Below, piece after piece: positions 16,307-26,099 of a DNA stretch of 64,000 nucleotides; the stretch's first letter is position 1; each line of letters begins with the position of its first letter. The stretch lies in contig NZ_JAJBMO010000002.1 in the NCBI RefSeq assembly GCF_020537505.1, positions 1 to 64,000 on the forward strand, read 5' to 3'. Below the pieces are notes generated by a model. The model was not told the origin of the DNA, ran no database searches, and saw only the letters and a program-made list of their open reading frames with translations. The position numbers and the translations under genes are program-made. This DNA is from Blautia glucerasea (GTDB taxonomy: Bacteria; Bacillota; Clostridia; Lachnospirales; Lachnospiraceae).

Positions 16307-17467
16307 ATGCCACAGAACACGATCAACCCGACAAAACTCAAAGACATTTTCTCAAACGGAAACCTGGTCTTGGCAACGCTTTCAGCCCATCCGCTTTACA
16401 TTACCGCCCGAAACCAGTATTGTTACCGTATGAATTGCACCTTCGAATCAGGACGCCGCAAAATGGTTCAGACGAAATATTACGATACAGAAGCAGAAGC
16501 CGAGGCTATGTATCCAGTTTACAAAAAACAGGTGGAAGAAAAGCGGATTACTGTTTTTAAGTGTACCGTACAGGAATTCCATGCATACTGGACTCATTCC
16601 TACTGTTTTGACGATGCGTACAACCGGTCTATTGCAGCTTATATTCTTCCGGTCCTCGGAAAACATTTCATGGACAACGTGACTGCCAGCGATCTGATGG
16701 ATATCCTTGCAAAAGTTCCATCTTCCGAATTTTACAGGGTATGTGATGCTGTAACCTGTTTTTTCCGGGATGCACGGAACCATTACTGTACAACGCAGGA
16801 TAACAGTGCGGATGCAGTCCGCATAATGAAAGAAAGAAAAAAAGCAGAAGAGGATCTGCATAATTATTACGAAGTCCCTTCCGGTACCTATTCTCCACAG
16901 CAGCTTCTCCAAATGCTGCAGATCTGCAAACTGGAAACACCGGTTCTCTATCTTCCCATGCTTCTGGCATCCACTGCCGGCCTGAGGATTTCAGAAATCC
17001 TTACGGTCACGTTCCGGGATATTCATTTTTACAACCAGACCATCTGCCTGCAGCTTCCCGTAAAAGATGATCTTCCCAATCGAACGGATACCATCACCAT
17101 CCCGGAAGAAAACACGAAAATGGTATACCTGGCCGATTTTGTGATGGACGAGATCCGGCTCCAGAGGGAACGCTTGGAAGCCTGTCAGAAAACAGCCCCG
17201 GATTTCAATCCTTCCGGATACCTGATCTGGGGACGAAACGGTTTCCAGAGACAAAATAATTTTATCAACAAGCCTTACGCCAGGATCTGCGCCAAATGTC
17301 CGTTTCCTACCTTTCCGTGGAAAGAACTTCGAAGAATAAAGTTATCAGCCAGCAGCATGAAACGATTTGCCGAAACCCTTGGGGCTGAAAATTCCGGACA
17401 GCCTCAGCCACGCGAGATTCCAAAAATTCCAATTGACAGAAGTGACCTGATAGAATTGATGAAATAA
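16307..17467 (+). CDS. Tyrosine recombinase 'B2' with degraded catalytic end
   Basis: A 386-residue homologue of B1 (shared YLPMLLA-x-x-AGLRISE, NGF-x-x-NNFINKPYARI, FPWKELR). Arg I is present (GLRISE) and an Arg II-like KELRR is recognisable. After that the sequence departs: there is no LGH and no Tyr nucleophile, and the last 40 residues are Pro/Ser-rich. A frameshift or recombination probably replaced the true C-terminus. It is likely inactive alone, although it could still bind DNA. Confidence 0.75.
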   Translation: MPQNTINPTKLKDIFSNGNLVLATLSAHPLYITARNQYCYRMNCTFESGRRKMVQTKYYDTEAEAEAMYPVYKKQVEEKRITVFKCTVQEFHAYWTHSYCFDDAYNRSIAAYILPVLGKHFMDNVTASDLMDILAKVPSSEFYRVCDAVTCFFRDARNHYCTTQDNSADAVRIMKERKKAEEDLHNYYEVPSGTYSPQQLLQMLQICKLETPVLYLPMLLASTAGLRISEILTVTFRDIHFYNQTICLQLPVKDDLPNRTDTITIPEENTKMVYLADFVMDEIRLQRERLEACQKTAPDFNPSGYLIWGRNGFQRQNNFINKPYARICAKCPFPTFPWKELRRIKLSASSMKRFAETLGAENSGQPQPREIPKIPIDRSDLIELMK

Positions 17468-17491
17468 TCAGCCAGCCAATATATGAAAGCA

Positions 17492-17563
17492 AAATGAAAG
17501 CCATCTCTTGAAAACTACCGCATTTCATCATGCGTGTTTAAAAGGGATGGCTTTCATTTTTTT
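17492..17563 (+). terminator. Rho-independent terminator after recombinase B2
   Basis: A perfect 14-bp stem, AAATGAAAGCCATC (17492-17505) and GATGGCTTTCATTT (17546-17559), has a long 40-base loop and is followed by a T-rich tail. It ends the recombinase cluster. Confidence 0.8.
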
Positions 17564-17596
17564 CTTCATAATATAGGAATAAATATTTACAGCAGG

Positions 17597-17609
17597 AAAG
17601 TGACCAAAC
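17597..17609 (+). repeat. 13-bp direct repeat, copy 1
   Basis: AAAGTGACCAAAC recurs exactly at 17954-17966, 357 bp away. The two copies bracket the iteron array and the promoter, and could be recombinase arm sites or the trace of an excision. Confidence 0.5.
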
Positions 17610-17650
17610 AGGAATTTTATAATTTCCGTCAATCCTAACAAGATATAATA

Positions 17651-17700
17651 AATAACACTAAATAACACGAAATAACACGAAATAGCACTAAATAACATTT
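17651..17700 (+). repeat. Five 10-bp iterons (AATAACACNA)
   Basis: Five directly repeated 10-mers follow without a gap: AATAACACTA, AATAACACGA, AATAACACGA, AATAGCACTA and the partial AATAACATTT. The spacing is about one turn of the helix, so proteins would bind on one face of the DNA. Candidates are the arm-binding domains of the upstream recombinases. Confidence 0.85.
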
Positions 17701-17833
17701 TATAGCATTCCTTGATACTACCCGATATTTTATACTTTTTTCCTGTTATTCTAGCCGGATTTTCTATATAATGGTCATTTCAATGCGAAAAATCCCATGA
17801 TTTTCTGAATTTTCCCGAATAAAAATTATATAC

Positions 17834-17862
17834 TTGAACTTCTAAGCGTTTCTGTTTATAAT
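17834..17862 (+). promoter_or_regulatory. SigmaA promoter upstream of the radical SAM operon
   Basis: TTGAAC (17834-17839) and TATAAT (17857-17862) have a 17-bp spacer. It points toward the gene at 18131, which would have a leader of about 260 nt, long enough for regulation. No known riboswitch was recognised in it. Confidence 0.6.
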
Positions 17863-17953
17863 AAAAACACTGTTAATGGTCCTGTTTTCCGGTATCAAAA
17901 TGGTCTCACGCATTTCCAGATGCTGAGGTTATTTTTTTGCTTGAAAATAGAAA

Positions 17954-17966
17954 AAAGTGACCAAAC
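17954..17966 (+). repeat. 13-bp direct repeat, copy 2
   Basis: An exact second copy of AAAGTGACCAAAC (first at 17597-17609). Confidence 0.5.
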
Positions 17967-18130
17967 CCATTTTTAACCAAAAAACCGGCTTAAAAGTGCC
18001 CCTCTGTTTTTCAGATTTTTAGAACGAAAAGACAGATTTTTGAGTCCTAAAACGCATATTACAGCAAGTTACATTTCCTAAAAATTCATGGTTTTATTGT
18101 TGTATATGCACAATTATCGAAAGGAATAGT

Positions 18131-20002
18131 ATGAGAAAATTAGCACTTAGTGACGAAATATTGCTTAGTGTTGACAAAGCAGCCCGCTATATCGGCGGGG
18201 AAGTCAACTCTATTATGAAAGACAAGGATAAAGTGACCACTAGAGTCGCATTTAGCTTCCCGGATGTCTATGAGATAGGAATGTCTAACCTTGGCATGAT
18301 GCTACTCTACAATATGTTCAACAAACGCCCAGACGTCTGGTGTGAGCGTGTCTATTCCCCATGGCTTGATTTAGACAAGATCATGCGGGAGCAGAAGATC
18401 CCCTTGTTCGCCCTGGAGTCCCAGGATCCGGTGAAAGAGTTCGATTTCCTTTGCATTACACTTGGATACGAGATGTGCTATACCAATGTGCTGCAGACAC
18501 TGGATCTTTCCCAGATTCCGCTTATGGCAAAGGAGCGAGATGAATCATGTCCTATCGTCATTGGCGGCGGTGCATGTGCATATAATCCAGAGCCACTGGC
18601 CCCGTTCTTCGACCTGTTTTATATTGGAGAGGGTGAGACTGTCTATGATGCTCTTTTTGACGCATATAAGGCCAATAAGGCAGCAGGAGGCAGCAGGGAA
18701 GACTTCCTTATGAAAGCAGCTCAGATTCCGGGAATTTATGTTCCAGCCTTTTATGATGTTGCCTATAAGGAAGACGGTACCATTGCTTCCTTTGCTCCCA
18801 ACCGCCCAGGAGTTCCCCAGAAGGTCCAGAAGCAGCTGATCGTGGATATGGACAAGGGATACTGTCCAATTGAGAAACCAGTGGTTCCTTTTATCAAGGC
18901 CACCCAGGACCGTGTCACTCTGGAAATCCAGCGTGGATGTATCCGTGGATGCCGTTTCTGCCAGGCAGGTATGATCTACAGACCGCTCCGTGAACGTGAC
19001 GTGGAGGAGTTGAAAGAGTCTGCAAGAGCCATGCTGAAGAACTCCGGTCACGAGGAGATTTCCCTCAGTTCCTTAAGTTCCAGCGATTACACACACCTGG
19101 AAGAGCTGGTAAACTTTCTAATTGACGAATTTAAGTCCGCAGGTGTAAATATTTCCCTGCCGTCACTTCGTATCGATGCTTTTGCCCTGGATGTTATGAG
19201 CAAAGTACAGGATATTAAGAAGAGCAGCCTTACTTTTGCCCCGGAAGCAGGTTCCCAGAGACTTCGTGACGTAATTAACAAAGGGCTTACAGAGGAAGTG
19301 ATCCTCCACGGCGCGAAAGAAGCCTTCATTGGCGGTTGGAACCGTGTAAAGCTTTACTTTATGCTGGGACTTCCTACCGAAACAGAAGAAGATATGAAGG
19401 GAATCGCACACCTGGCTGAGCGCATTGCAGAAGAATATTACGATACCGTTCCCAAGAAAAAACGCCATGGAAAGGTTCAGATCGTAGTCAGCACCTCCTT
19501 CTTTGTGCCAAAGCCATTTACCCCATTCCAGTGGGCTCCAATGTATACAGAACAGGATTTTATTGATAAGGCAAAAGTAGTAAAAGAAGAAATCCGTGCA
19601 CAGCTGAACCAGAAGAGTATTAAGTACAACTGGCATGAACCGGATGTAACTACACTGGAAGGCTTCCTTGCAAGAGGTGACCGCCGTGCTTCTGAAGTTA
19701 TCTTAAAAGCATATGAAAAAGGTGCCCTCTACGATGCCTGGTCAGAAAGCTTCCGCTACGACATCTGGAAAGAGGCTTTTGCAGAAACAGGAATTGACAT
19801 TGAATTCTACACACTCCGAGAGAGAAGCACGGATGAAATTCTCCCATGGGATTTCATAGATGCAGGTGTTACCAAGGAGTTCCTGATCCGTGAGTGGAAA
19901 CAGGCAAAAGGCGAAGTAGTTACACCAAACTGCCGTCAGAAATGTGCAGGCTGCGGAGCAAGACGTTATGAAGGAGGCGTATGTTATGAAGGTAAGAATT
20001 AA
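18131..20002 (+). CDS. B12-binding-fold radical SAM protein (TIGR03960 family)
   Basis: A 623-residue protein. The N-terminal 200 residues resemble a cobalamin-binding fold (FPDVYEIGMSNLG, GYEMCYTN). The SAM domain has CIRGCRFCQAG, whose three Cys hold a 4Fe-4S cluster. The tail is Cys-rich (CRQKCAGCGARR). In Clostridia this family stands directly before a DUF2344 protein and ribonuclease G, exactly as here. A role in tRNA or rRNA modification is often suspected but not settled. AAAGGAAT precedes the ATG, and the stop overlaps the next gene by 17 bp. Confidence 0.9.
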   Translation: MRKLALSDEILLSVDKAARYIGGEVNSIMKDKDKVTTRVAFSFPDVYEIGMSNLGMMLLYNMFNKRPDVWCERVYSPWLDLDKIMREQKIPLFALESQDPVKEFDFLCITLGYEMCYTNVLQTLDLSQIPLMAKERDESCPIVIGGGACAYNPEPLAPFFDLFYIGEGETVYDALFDAYKANKAAGGSREDFLMKAAQIPGIYVPAFYDVAYKEDGTIASFAPNRPGVPQKVQKQLIVDMDKGYCPIEKPVVPFIKATQDRVTLEIQRGCIRGCRFCQAGMIYRPLRERDVEELKESARAMLKNSGHEEISLSSLSSSDYTHLEELVNFLIDEFKSAGVNISLPSLRIDAFALDVMSKVQDIKKSSLTFAPEAGSQRLRDVINKGLTEEVILHGAKEAFIGGWNRVKLYFMLGLPTETEEDMKGIAHLAERIAEEYYDTVPKKKRHGKVQIVVSTSFFVPKPFTPFQWAPMYTEQDFIDKAKVVKEEIRAQLNQKSIKYNWHEPDVTTLEGFLARGDRRASEVILKAYEKGALYDAWSESFRYDIWKEAFAETGIDIEFYTLRERSTDEILPWDFIDAGVTKEFLIREWKQAKGEVVTPNCRQKCAGCGARRYEGGVCYEGKN

Positions 20003-20696
20003 ATTTACAAAAGAAGGGCCTATGAAATTTGTAGGTCATCTTGACACCATGCGCTATTTCCAGAAAGCCATCCGCCGCGCTGAGCTTCCAATTGCTTTTT
20101 CAGGAGGTTACAGCCCTCATATGATCATGTCCTTTGCTGCCCCTCTTGGAGTTGGCGTGACCAGCACAGGGGAATATTTCGATATGGAGCTTACCGTTAC
20201 GATTCCAACCGATGAAATCTGTCAGCGTCTTAACAGCCAGATGGTAGATGGTATTCGTGTTTTGAGTGCCCGTCAGGTGGAAGATGGAAAAGCAAGCAAG
20301 GCAATGTCCCTGGTGGCAGCAGCTGATTATCTGGTAGAGTTCCGTCCTGGAAAAGCACCGGCAGATGGATGGCAGACAAGAATTACGGAATTTTTAAAGC
20401 AGCCTGAGATCCTTGTTACAAAAGAAACAAAAAAAGGCGAAAAACAGGTAGACATCAGACCTTTTATTTACAAAATGAATTTACAGAATAACAACCGCAT
20501 TTTCTTAAGTCTTGCTTCTGCAAGTGCCAACTATACCAAACCAGATGCCGTAATTGATGCATTTACCGCCTGGCTTGGACAGGAGCTTCCAGAATTTGCC
20601 TGCATGATTCATCGTCTGGAAGTATATGCAGATCTTGGGAATGAGAAAAAACATAAATTTGTATCATTGGAATCCCTTGGCGTGGAAGTTCAATAG
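19986..20696 (+). CDS. DUF2344 / TIGR03936 protein
   Basis: A 236-residue protein when started at ATG 19986, which follows AAGGAGG. The opening KVRIKFTKEGPMKFVGHLDTMRYFQKA and YSPHMIMSFAAPLGVG are diagnostic of this family, which is found fused or next to the TIGR03960 radical SAM protein. It probably assists that enzyme as a substrate-binding subunit. There is no membrane segment. Overlap with the radical SAM gene suggests equal expression. Confidence 0.85.
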   Translation: MKVRIKFTKEGPMKFVGHLDTMRYFQKAIRRAELPIAFSGGYSPHMIMSFAAPLGVGVTSTGEYFDMELTVTIPTDEICQRLNSQMVDGIRVLSARQVEDGKASKAMSLVAAADYLVEFRPGKAPADGWQTRITEFLKQPEILVTKETKKGEKQVDIRPFIYKMNLQNNNRIFLSLASASANYTKPDAVIDAFTAWLGQELPEFACMIHRLEVYADLGNEKKHKFVSLESLGVEVQ

Positions 20697-20716
20697 ACTT
20701 AAATCAGGTGAATCAA

Positions 20717-21949
20717 GTGACAAAATTAATTCTAACAACCATGGAACTTATCGGTAACAAATGCCATGCCTGTGCAATTGAGGAAGAAGGTCAGATTATG
20801 GAGCTTCGCCTGGAAACAGCCGCCCGACAGTCCATTCTTGGAAATATTTATGTGGGTCAGGTAGAAAATATTGCTTCTAATATCCAGGCAGCATTTGTTC
20901 TTATTGCACCTGGCGTACGCGGCTATTTTCCTCTTCAGGAAGCAGAGCAGGTTATCTATGCCTCCGGGAAGGCACCTGGCAGTCCCTTGCGTCCAGGTGA
21001 CCAGATTCTGGTACAGGTAAGCCGTGATGCCATGAAGGGCAAGCTGCCCGCGCTGACTGCAAACTTAAATTTTACAGGTAAGTATCTGGTGCTCACCACA
21101 GGAGAAAAAAAATTTGGACTTTCTGGAAAACTCTCCGGTACGGAGCGCCACATTTTATCCAGCTGGCTGGAAGCAGAGGCTGCACGTCCGGATAAGGACT
21201 ATGGCTTGATTGTCCGCACTAACGCAGCCCAGGCTGAAAAGGCTGAAATCCTTCAGGAGCTTTTTTATTTGAAATCACTGTATGAAAAAGTTGCTGTCAA
21301 CGGTAAAAGCCGCACCTGTTTCAGCCTTCTCTACGAAACAGAACCGGTTTACCTTACCACTCTTCGTGATATTTACAGCGAAAATCTTACGGACATTGTA
21401 ACAGATGATCCTGAAATTTTTCAGCAGATCACTTCTTATTTGAAGGAAACAAGTCCGGAGGAAGAAAGCAAAGCCCGTTTTTATCAGGACAAGCTTCTTC
21501 CACTATACAAGCTTTCCCGCCTGGAAAACGCGCTGGATGAGATTCAGAAGGAAAAAATCTGGCTGAACAGCGGAGGCTTTATTGTAATCCAGCAGACAGA
21601 AGCCTTTGTTTCCATCGACGTAAACAGCGGGAAATTTACTGGAAAAAAGAAAGCCGAGGAAACCTATCGAAAAGTCAATCTGGAAGCAGCTAAGGAAATT
21701 TCACGACAACTACGGCTTCGCAACCTGTCCGGAATTATTCTTATCGATTTTATTAATATGACAAACCCGGATCATAATGACGAGCTTTTTCATGTATTGC
21801 AGAAATATCTGAGGAAGGATCCGGTGAAATGCAAAGCCATAGATATTACGCCGCTTCACATTCTGGAGATGACACGCAAGAAGGTCAGAAGACCAGTTAT
21901 AGAGGAAATCAGGCAGATACAGTCAGGAGATTTTTCGAATTCGCTCTAA
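20717..21949 (+). CDS. rng: Ribonuclease E/G family endoribonuclease
   Basis: About 410 residues from GTG 20717, chosen because AGGTG lies 6 bp before it; an in-frame GTG at 20708 lacks a ribosome binding site. An S1-like RNA-binding domain (NIYVGQVENI, AAFVLIAPGVRGYFPL) is followed by the RNase H-like catalytic part with the Mg-binding acidic residues in VSIDVNSGKF and ILIDFINM. The protein is shorter than E. coli RNase G (489 aa) and ends soon after the catalytic domain; the usual Zn-link Cys pair was not seen. It matures rRNA and mRNA. Confidence 0.88.
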   Translation: MTKLILTTMELIGNKCHACAIEEEGQIMELRLETAARQSILGNIYVGQVENIASNIQAAFVLIAPGVRGYFPLQEAEQVIYASGKAPGSPLRPGDQILVQVSRDAMKGKLPALTANLNFTGKYLVLTTGEKKFGLSGKLSGTERHILSSWLEAEAARPDKDYGLIVRTNAAQAEKAEILQELFYLKSLYEKVAVNGKSRTCFSLLYETEPVYLTTLRDIYSENLTDIVTDDPEIFQQITSYLKETSPEEESKARFYQDKLLPLYKLSRLENALDEIQKEKIWLNSGGFIVIQQTEAFVSIDVNSGKFTGKKKAEETYRKVNLEAAKEISRQLRLRNLSGIILIDFINMTNPDHNDELFHVLQKYLRKDPVKCKAIDITPLHILEMTRKKVRRPVIEEIRQIQSGDFSNSL

Positions 21950-22058
21950 GTAAAACTATAAGAAATTCCTTTTTCGTATTTTCGAAATTATTACAAACAG
22001 CAAACCAGAAACATGGGTTTTCATTTTTATTTTTTTACAATTTTTTTTTCAAAACCTC

Positions 22059-22090
22059 TTGACGAAACCAAATCTCCCTGTTATTATAAT
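22059..22090 (+). promoter_or_regulatory. Promoter of the L21 operon
   Basis: TTGACG (22059-22064) is followed by TTATTATAAT. Either TATTAT (17-bp spacing) or TATAAT (20-bp spacing) can be the -10 box. Transcription would begin near 22095, at the front of the L21 leader. Confidence 0.65.
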
Positions 22091-22092
22091 CG

Positions 22093-22168
22093 AGTATGCC
22101 GCACAAAGAGGTTTAAGAGCCGAGAGGCCACCATATTTGGCGAGTAAAGTCTATAGGAGGTGCCACAA
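22093..22168 (+). ncRNA. Ribosomal protein L21 leader RNA
   Basis: The 75-nt untranslated region before rplU contains the words GCCGCACAAAGAGG, AAGAGCCGAGAGGCC and GGCGAGTAAAGTCTATAGGAGG, the pattern of the Firmicutes L21 leader, a structured RNA thought to bind L21 for autoregulation. GCCGAGAGGC folds as a small hairpin. The identification is by pattern and position. Confidence 0.7.
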
Positions 22169-22474
22169 ATGTACGCAATTATTGCAACAGGTGGTAAACA
22201 GTACAAAGTTGCTGAAGGCGACGTAATCAGAGTTGAGAAGCTCGGAGTTGAAGCTGGTGAAACCGTTACTTTTGATAACGTAATTGCAGTTAGCAATGAG
22301 GGATTAAAAGTTGGAGAAGACGTTAAGGATGCCAGTGTTACCGCTTCTGTAGTTGAAAACGGAAAGGCTAAAAAAGTCATCGTTTACAAGTACAAGAGAA
22401 AAACTGGATATCACAAGAAAAACGGTCACAGACAGCAGTACACCAAAGTTAAAATCGAAAAGATCAACGCTTAA
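22169..22474 (+). CDS. rplU: Ribosomal protein L21
   Basis: A 101-residue protein starting [18 protein letters not shown], the universal L21 opening, and ending with the basic [18 protein letters not shown] tail that contacts 23S rRNA. The ATG at 22169 is preceded by TAGGAGGTG; a GTG inside that site is not the start. It leads the rplU-prp-rpmA unit. Confidence 0.97.
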   Translation: MYAIIATGGKQYKVAEGDVIRVEKLGVEAGETVTFDNVIAVSNEGLKVGEDVKDASVTASVVENGKAKKVIVYKYKRKTGYHKKNGHRQQYTKVKIEKINA

Positions 22475-22486
22475 TCTGGTGCTGTT

Positions 22487-22810
22487 ATGATCAATATTAC
22501 AGTTAAGAAGAGAAATGGCTCTTATCTGGATTTTTTGTCCAGAGGACATGCAGGCTATGCCGAAGAGGGACAGGATATTGTATGTGCTGCCGTATCTGCT
22601 TTGATCGTCACTACAGTAAATTCCCTTGACGAGTTTACAGAGGAAGAGATTGAAGTGAGAGAGGATGACGGCTATGTATCCATCCATTTTAAAACAAATC
22701 CTAATACTGAGCGAGGGAAGCTTCTTATGGATTCCCTGATTCTCGGATTAACAGAAATTGAGCATAGTTATAACAATCGATATTTGACAGTAAGAGTCAA
22801 GGAGGTGTAA
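22487..22810 (+). CDS. prp: Ribosomal-processing cysteine protease Prp
   Basis: A 107-residue YsxB/Prp protein. It has the catalytic pair in [18 protein letters not shown] (His of GHA, Cys of VCA). Prp removes the N-terminal extension of L27 in Firmicutes. Its substrate is encoded next (5 bp downstream) and indeed carries the cleavage sequence, so the assignment is strong. Confidence 0.94.
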   Translation: MINITVKKRNGSYLDFLSRGHAGYAEEGQDIVCAAVSALIVTTVNSLDEFTEEEIEVREDDGYVSIHFKTNPNTERGKLLMDSLILGLTEIEHSYNNRYLTVRVKEV

Positions 22811-22815
22811 CAACA

Positions 22816-23103
22816 ATGATGAAGATGAACCTTCAGTTATTCGCACATAAAAAAGGAGTTGGTTCTACAAAGAACGGTCGTGACTCCGAGTCCAAAAGAT
22901 TAGGTGCGAAGAGAGCAGACGGACAGTTTGTTAAAGCCGGCAACATCCTTTACAGACAGCGCGGAACTAAGATCCATGCAGGCGAGAACGTAGGATGCGG
23001 AAAAGACTATACATTATTTGCACTGACCGATGGTGTTGTAAGATTCACCAGAAAAGGCCGCGATAAGAAACAGGTTTCTATCGTGCCAGTAGAGGCAGAG
23101 TAA
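22816..23103 (+). CDS. rpmA: Ribosomal protein L27 with Prp-cleaved N-terminal extension
   Basis: A 95-residue protein. It begins [25 protein letters not shown] is the Prp recognition sequence, and the mature protein should start at HKKG. L27 lies at the peptidyl-transferase centre, where the extension would interfere, so processing is needed. AAGGAGGTG precedes the ATG at about 10 bp; the second ATG (22819) is also possible. Confidence 0.96.
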   Translation: MMKMNLQLFAHKKGVGSTKNGRDSESKRLGAKRADGQFVKAGNILYRQRGTKIHAGENVGCGKDYTLFALTDGVVRFTRKGRDKKQVSIVPVEAE

Positions 23104-23113
23104 TTAGTTGAGC

Positions 23114-24459
<1,346 letters not shown>

Positions 24460-24487
24460 TCGTTTTGTAAGATTCAGGAGATAAATT

Positions 24488-24781
24488 ATGACAAGTAAGC
24501 AAAGAGCATATTTAAAAAGCCTGGCAATGAAAATGGATGCCATCATCCAGCTTGGCAAAGGCGGCCTTACACCGGAGAACACCAAGGCTGTTGACGAGGC
24601 ACTTGCAGCAAGAGAGCTGATCAAGATCAGCGTGCTTCAGAACTGTCTGGAGGATCCTAAGGAAATGGCGCAGGTACTTGCAGAGCGTACCCATTCCCAG
24701 GTTGTACAGGTAATCGGTAAGAAGATCGTATTATACCGCGAGGGTAAAAAAGAGAAGAAGAAAATTGAACTGCCAAAATAA
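24488..24781 (+). CDS. yhbY: Ribosome assembly RNA-binding protein YhbY (CRM domain)
   Basis: A 97-residue single CRM domain. It starts MTSKQRAYLKSLA and has the GKGGLT loop (QLGKGGLTPENT) that binds RNA. YhbY associates with pre-50S particles, in keeping with obgE just upstream. The stop overlaps the probable TTG start of nadD. Confidence 0.93.
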   Translation: MTSKQRAYLKSLAMKMDAIIQLGKGGLTPENTKAVDEALAARELIKISVLQNCLEDPKEMAQVLAERTHSQVVQVIGKKIVLYREGKKEKKKIELPK

Positions 24782-25400
24782 TCATAAAAGAATCGGGATC
24801 ATGGGCGGTACCTTTGATCCCATCCATATGGGACATCTGATCCTTGGTGAACAGAGCTTCGAACAGCTTCACCTGGACAAGGTTCTGTTTATGCCTTCCG
24901 GTAACCCGCCTCATAAGCGGAACCGGGCTGGCAGAGCCTCTGATGGCCAGCGTGTGGATATGGTCCGGCTTGCCATCGAAGATAATCCCCATTTTGAGCT
25001 GTCTCTTGCAGAAATGCATGAGACCGGGTATACCTATACCTACCGGACTCTGGAAGAGTTAAAAGAACAAAATCCGGATACAGACTATTACTTTATCATT
25101 GGAGCGGATTCCCTTTTCACCTTTGATGAATGGAAGGAACCGGCACGTATCTGCAGGGCCTGCACCCTTGTTGTGGCTGTCCGTGATCATGCGTCCTCTG
25201 ATGAATTAAACCAGGAAATCAAGCGTCTTTCTGCGGAATATGAGGGACGCTTTACCCTTCTGGACACTATGAATATTGATGTGTCCAGTCATCAGATCCG
25301 CAGCTGGGTTTCTAAAGGAAAAAGTCTGAAGTATTACGTTCCGGATCCAGTTATCTCTTACATGAAAGAGAATGGAATTTACAGAAAGAAGGAAGTCTAA
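24765..25400 (+). CDS. nadD: Nicotinate-nucleotide adenylyltransferase
   Basis: A 211-residue enzyme that joins nicotinate mononucleotide and ATP to form deamido-NAD. It has the nucleotidyltransferase motif GGTFDPIHMGHL and the C-terminal SSHQIR (usual SSTxIR). The TTG start at 24765 is chosen because the first beta strand (KRIGIMGGTF) is needed; starting at the internal ATG would remove it. It overlaps yhbY by 17 bp. Confidence 0.93.
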   Translation: MNCQNNHKRIGIMGGTFDPIHMGHLILGEQSFEQLHLDKVLFMPSGNPPHKRNRAGRASDGQRVDMVRLAIEDNPHFELSLAEMHETGYTYTYRTLEELKEQNPDTDYYFIIGADSLFTFDEWKEPARICRACTLVVAVRDHASSDELNQEIKRLSAEYEGRFTLLDTMNIDVSSHQIRSWVSKGKSLKYYVPDPVISYMKENGIYRKKEV

Positions 25401-25402
25401 CC

Positions 25403-26008
25403 TTGGCAGATTACGATTTTGCAAAAATAGAGAAAAAGCTTGCTAAATATCTGGACGAGGACCGTTTCCAGCATACCATGGGCGTTATGTACACCAGCGC
25501 ATGTCTGGCTATGGTTCACGGATATGACATCAAGGATGCACAGGTGGCTGGTCTTCTTCACGACTGTGCCAAATGTATCCCTAATAAAAAGAAACTGAAA
25601 ATGTGCAGCGAACACAATATTCCGGTTTCTGATTTCGAAAAAGAGCATCCGTTTCTTCTTCATTCCCGGCTTGGAGCTTATATTGCCCATGAGAAATACG
25701 GGATTGAAGACCAGGAGATTCTTTCCGCCATTAACTACCACACAACTGGCAGACAGGAGATGAGCCTTCTGGAAAAGATTATTTATATTGCGGATTATAT
25801 TGAGCCTATGCGCTATAAGGCAAGCCGTTTGCCAGCGATTCGCAAGCTGGCTTTTGAGGATCTGGATGAGTGTATGTATGAAATCCTGAAGGATACTCTG
25901 GAGTATCTGGAAGAGGATTCTGCAGATGATATTGAGCCAACTTCTAAGGAGGCTTATATTTATTATAAAAAATTGCATAATAAACGTAATAACGTATCTG
26001 ATAAATAA
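25403..26008 (+). CDS. yqeK: HD-domain hydrolase YqeK (diadenosine tetraphosphatase)
   Basis: A 201-residue HD protein. The metal ligands are visible as QHTMGVM (first His), AGLLHDCAK (the HD pair) and later His residues in LLHSRLGA and INYHTTGR. YqeK hydrolyses Ap4A symmetrically and is normally next to nadD. The start is TTG (25403) with GAAGGAAG upstream and 2 bp after the nadD stop. Confidence 0.9.
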   Translation: MADYDFAKIEKKLAKYLDEDRFQHTMGVMYTSACLAMVHGYDIKDAQVAGLLHDCAKCIPNKKKLKMCSEHNIPVSDFEKEHPFLLHSRLGAYIAHEKYGIEDQEILSAINYHTTGRQEMSLLEKIIYIADYIEPMRYKASRLPAIRKLAFEDLDECMYEILKDTLEYLEEDSADDIEPTSKEAYIYYKKLHNKRNNVSDK

Positions 26009-26099
26009 TACTCCGCCATGTACTGACAACTGATTTTTTTACTGTTAAATAAAATCTTTTGAAGCAGTATAGGCATTATTCGGAAAGGAGCAGATCAGA

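Larger units (their letters stand above)
17564..18130. other. Long spacer with repeats and a promoter, right edge of the recombinase cluster
   Basis: No gene is seen. It contains two 13-bp direct repeats, the five-iteron array and a sigmaA-like promoter, each listed separately. This is the border between the accessory cluster and the conserved housekeeping genes. Confidence 0.6.

Noticed and set aside
17641..17710. Iteron array as a CRISPR
   Set aside because: The units are only 10 bp and there are no spacers or cas genes.
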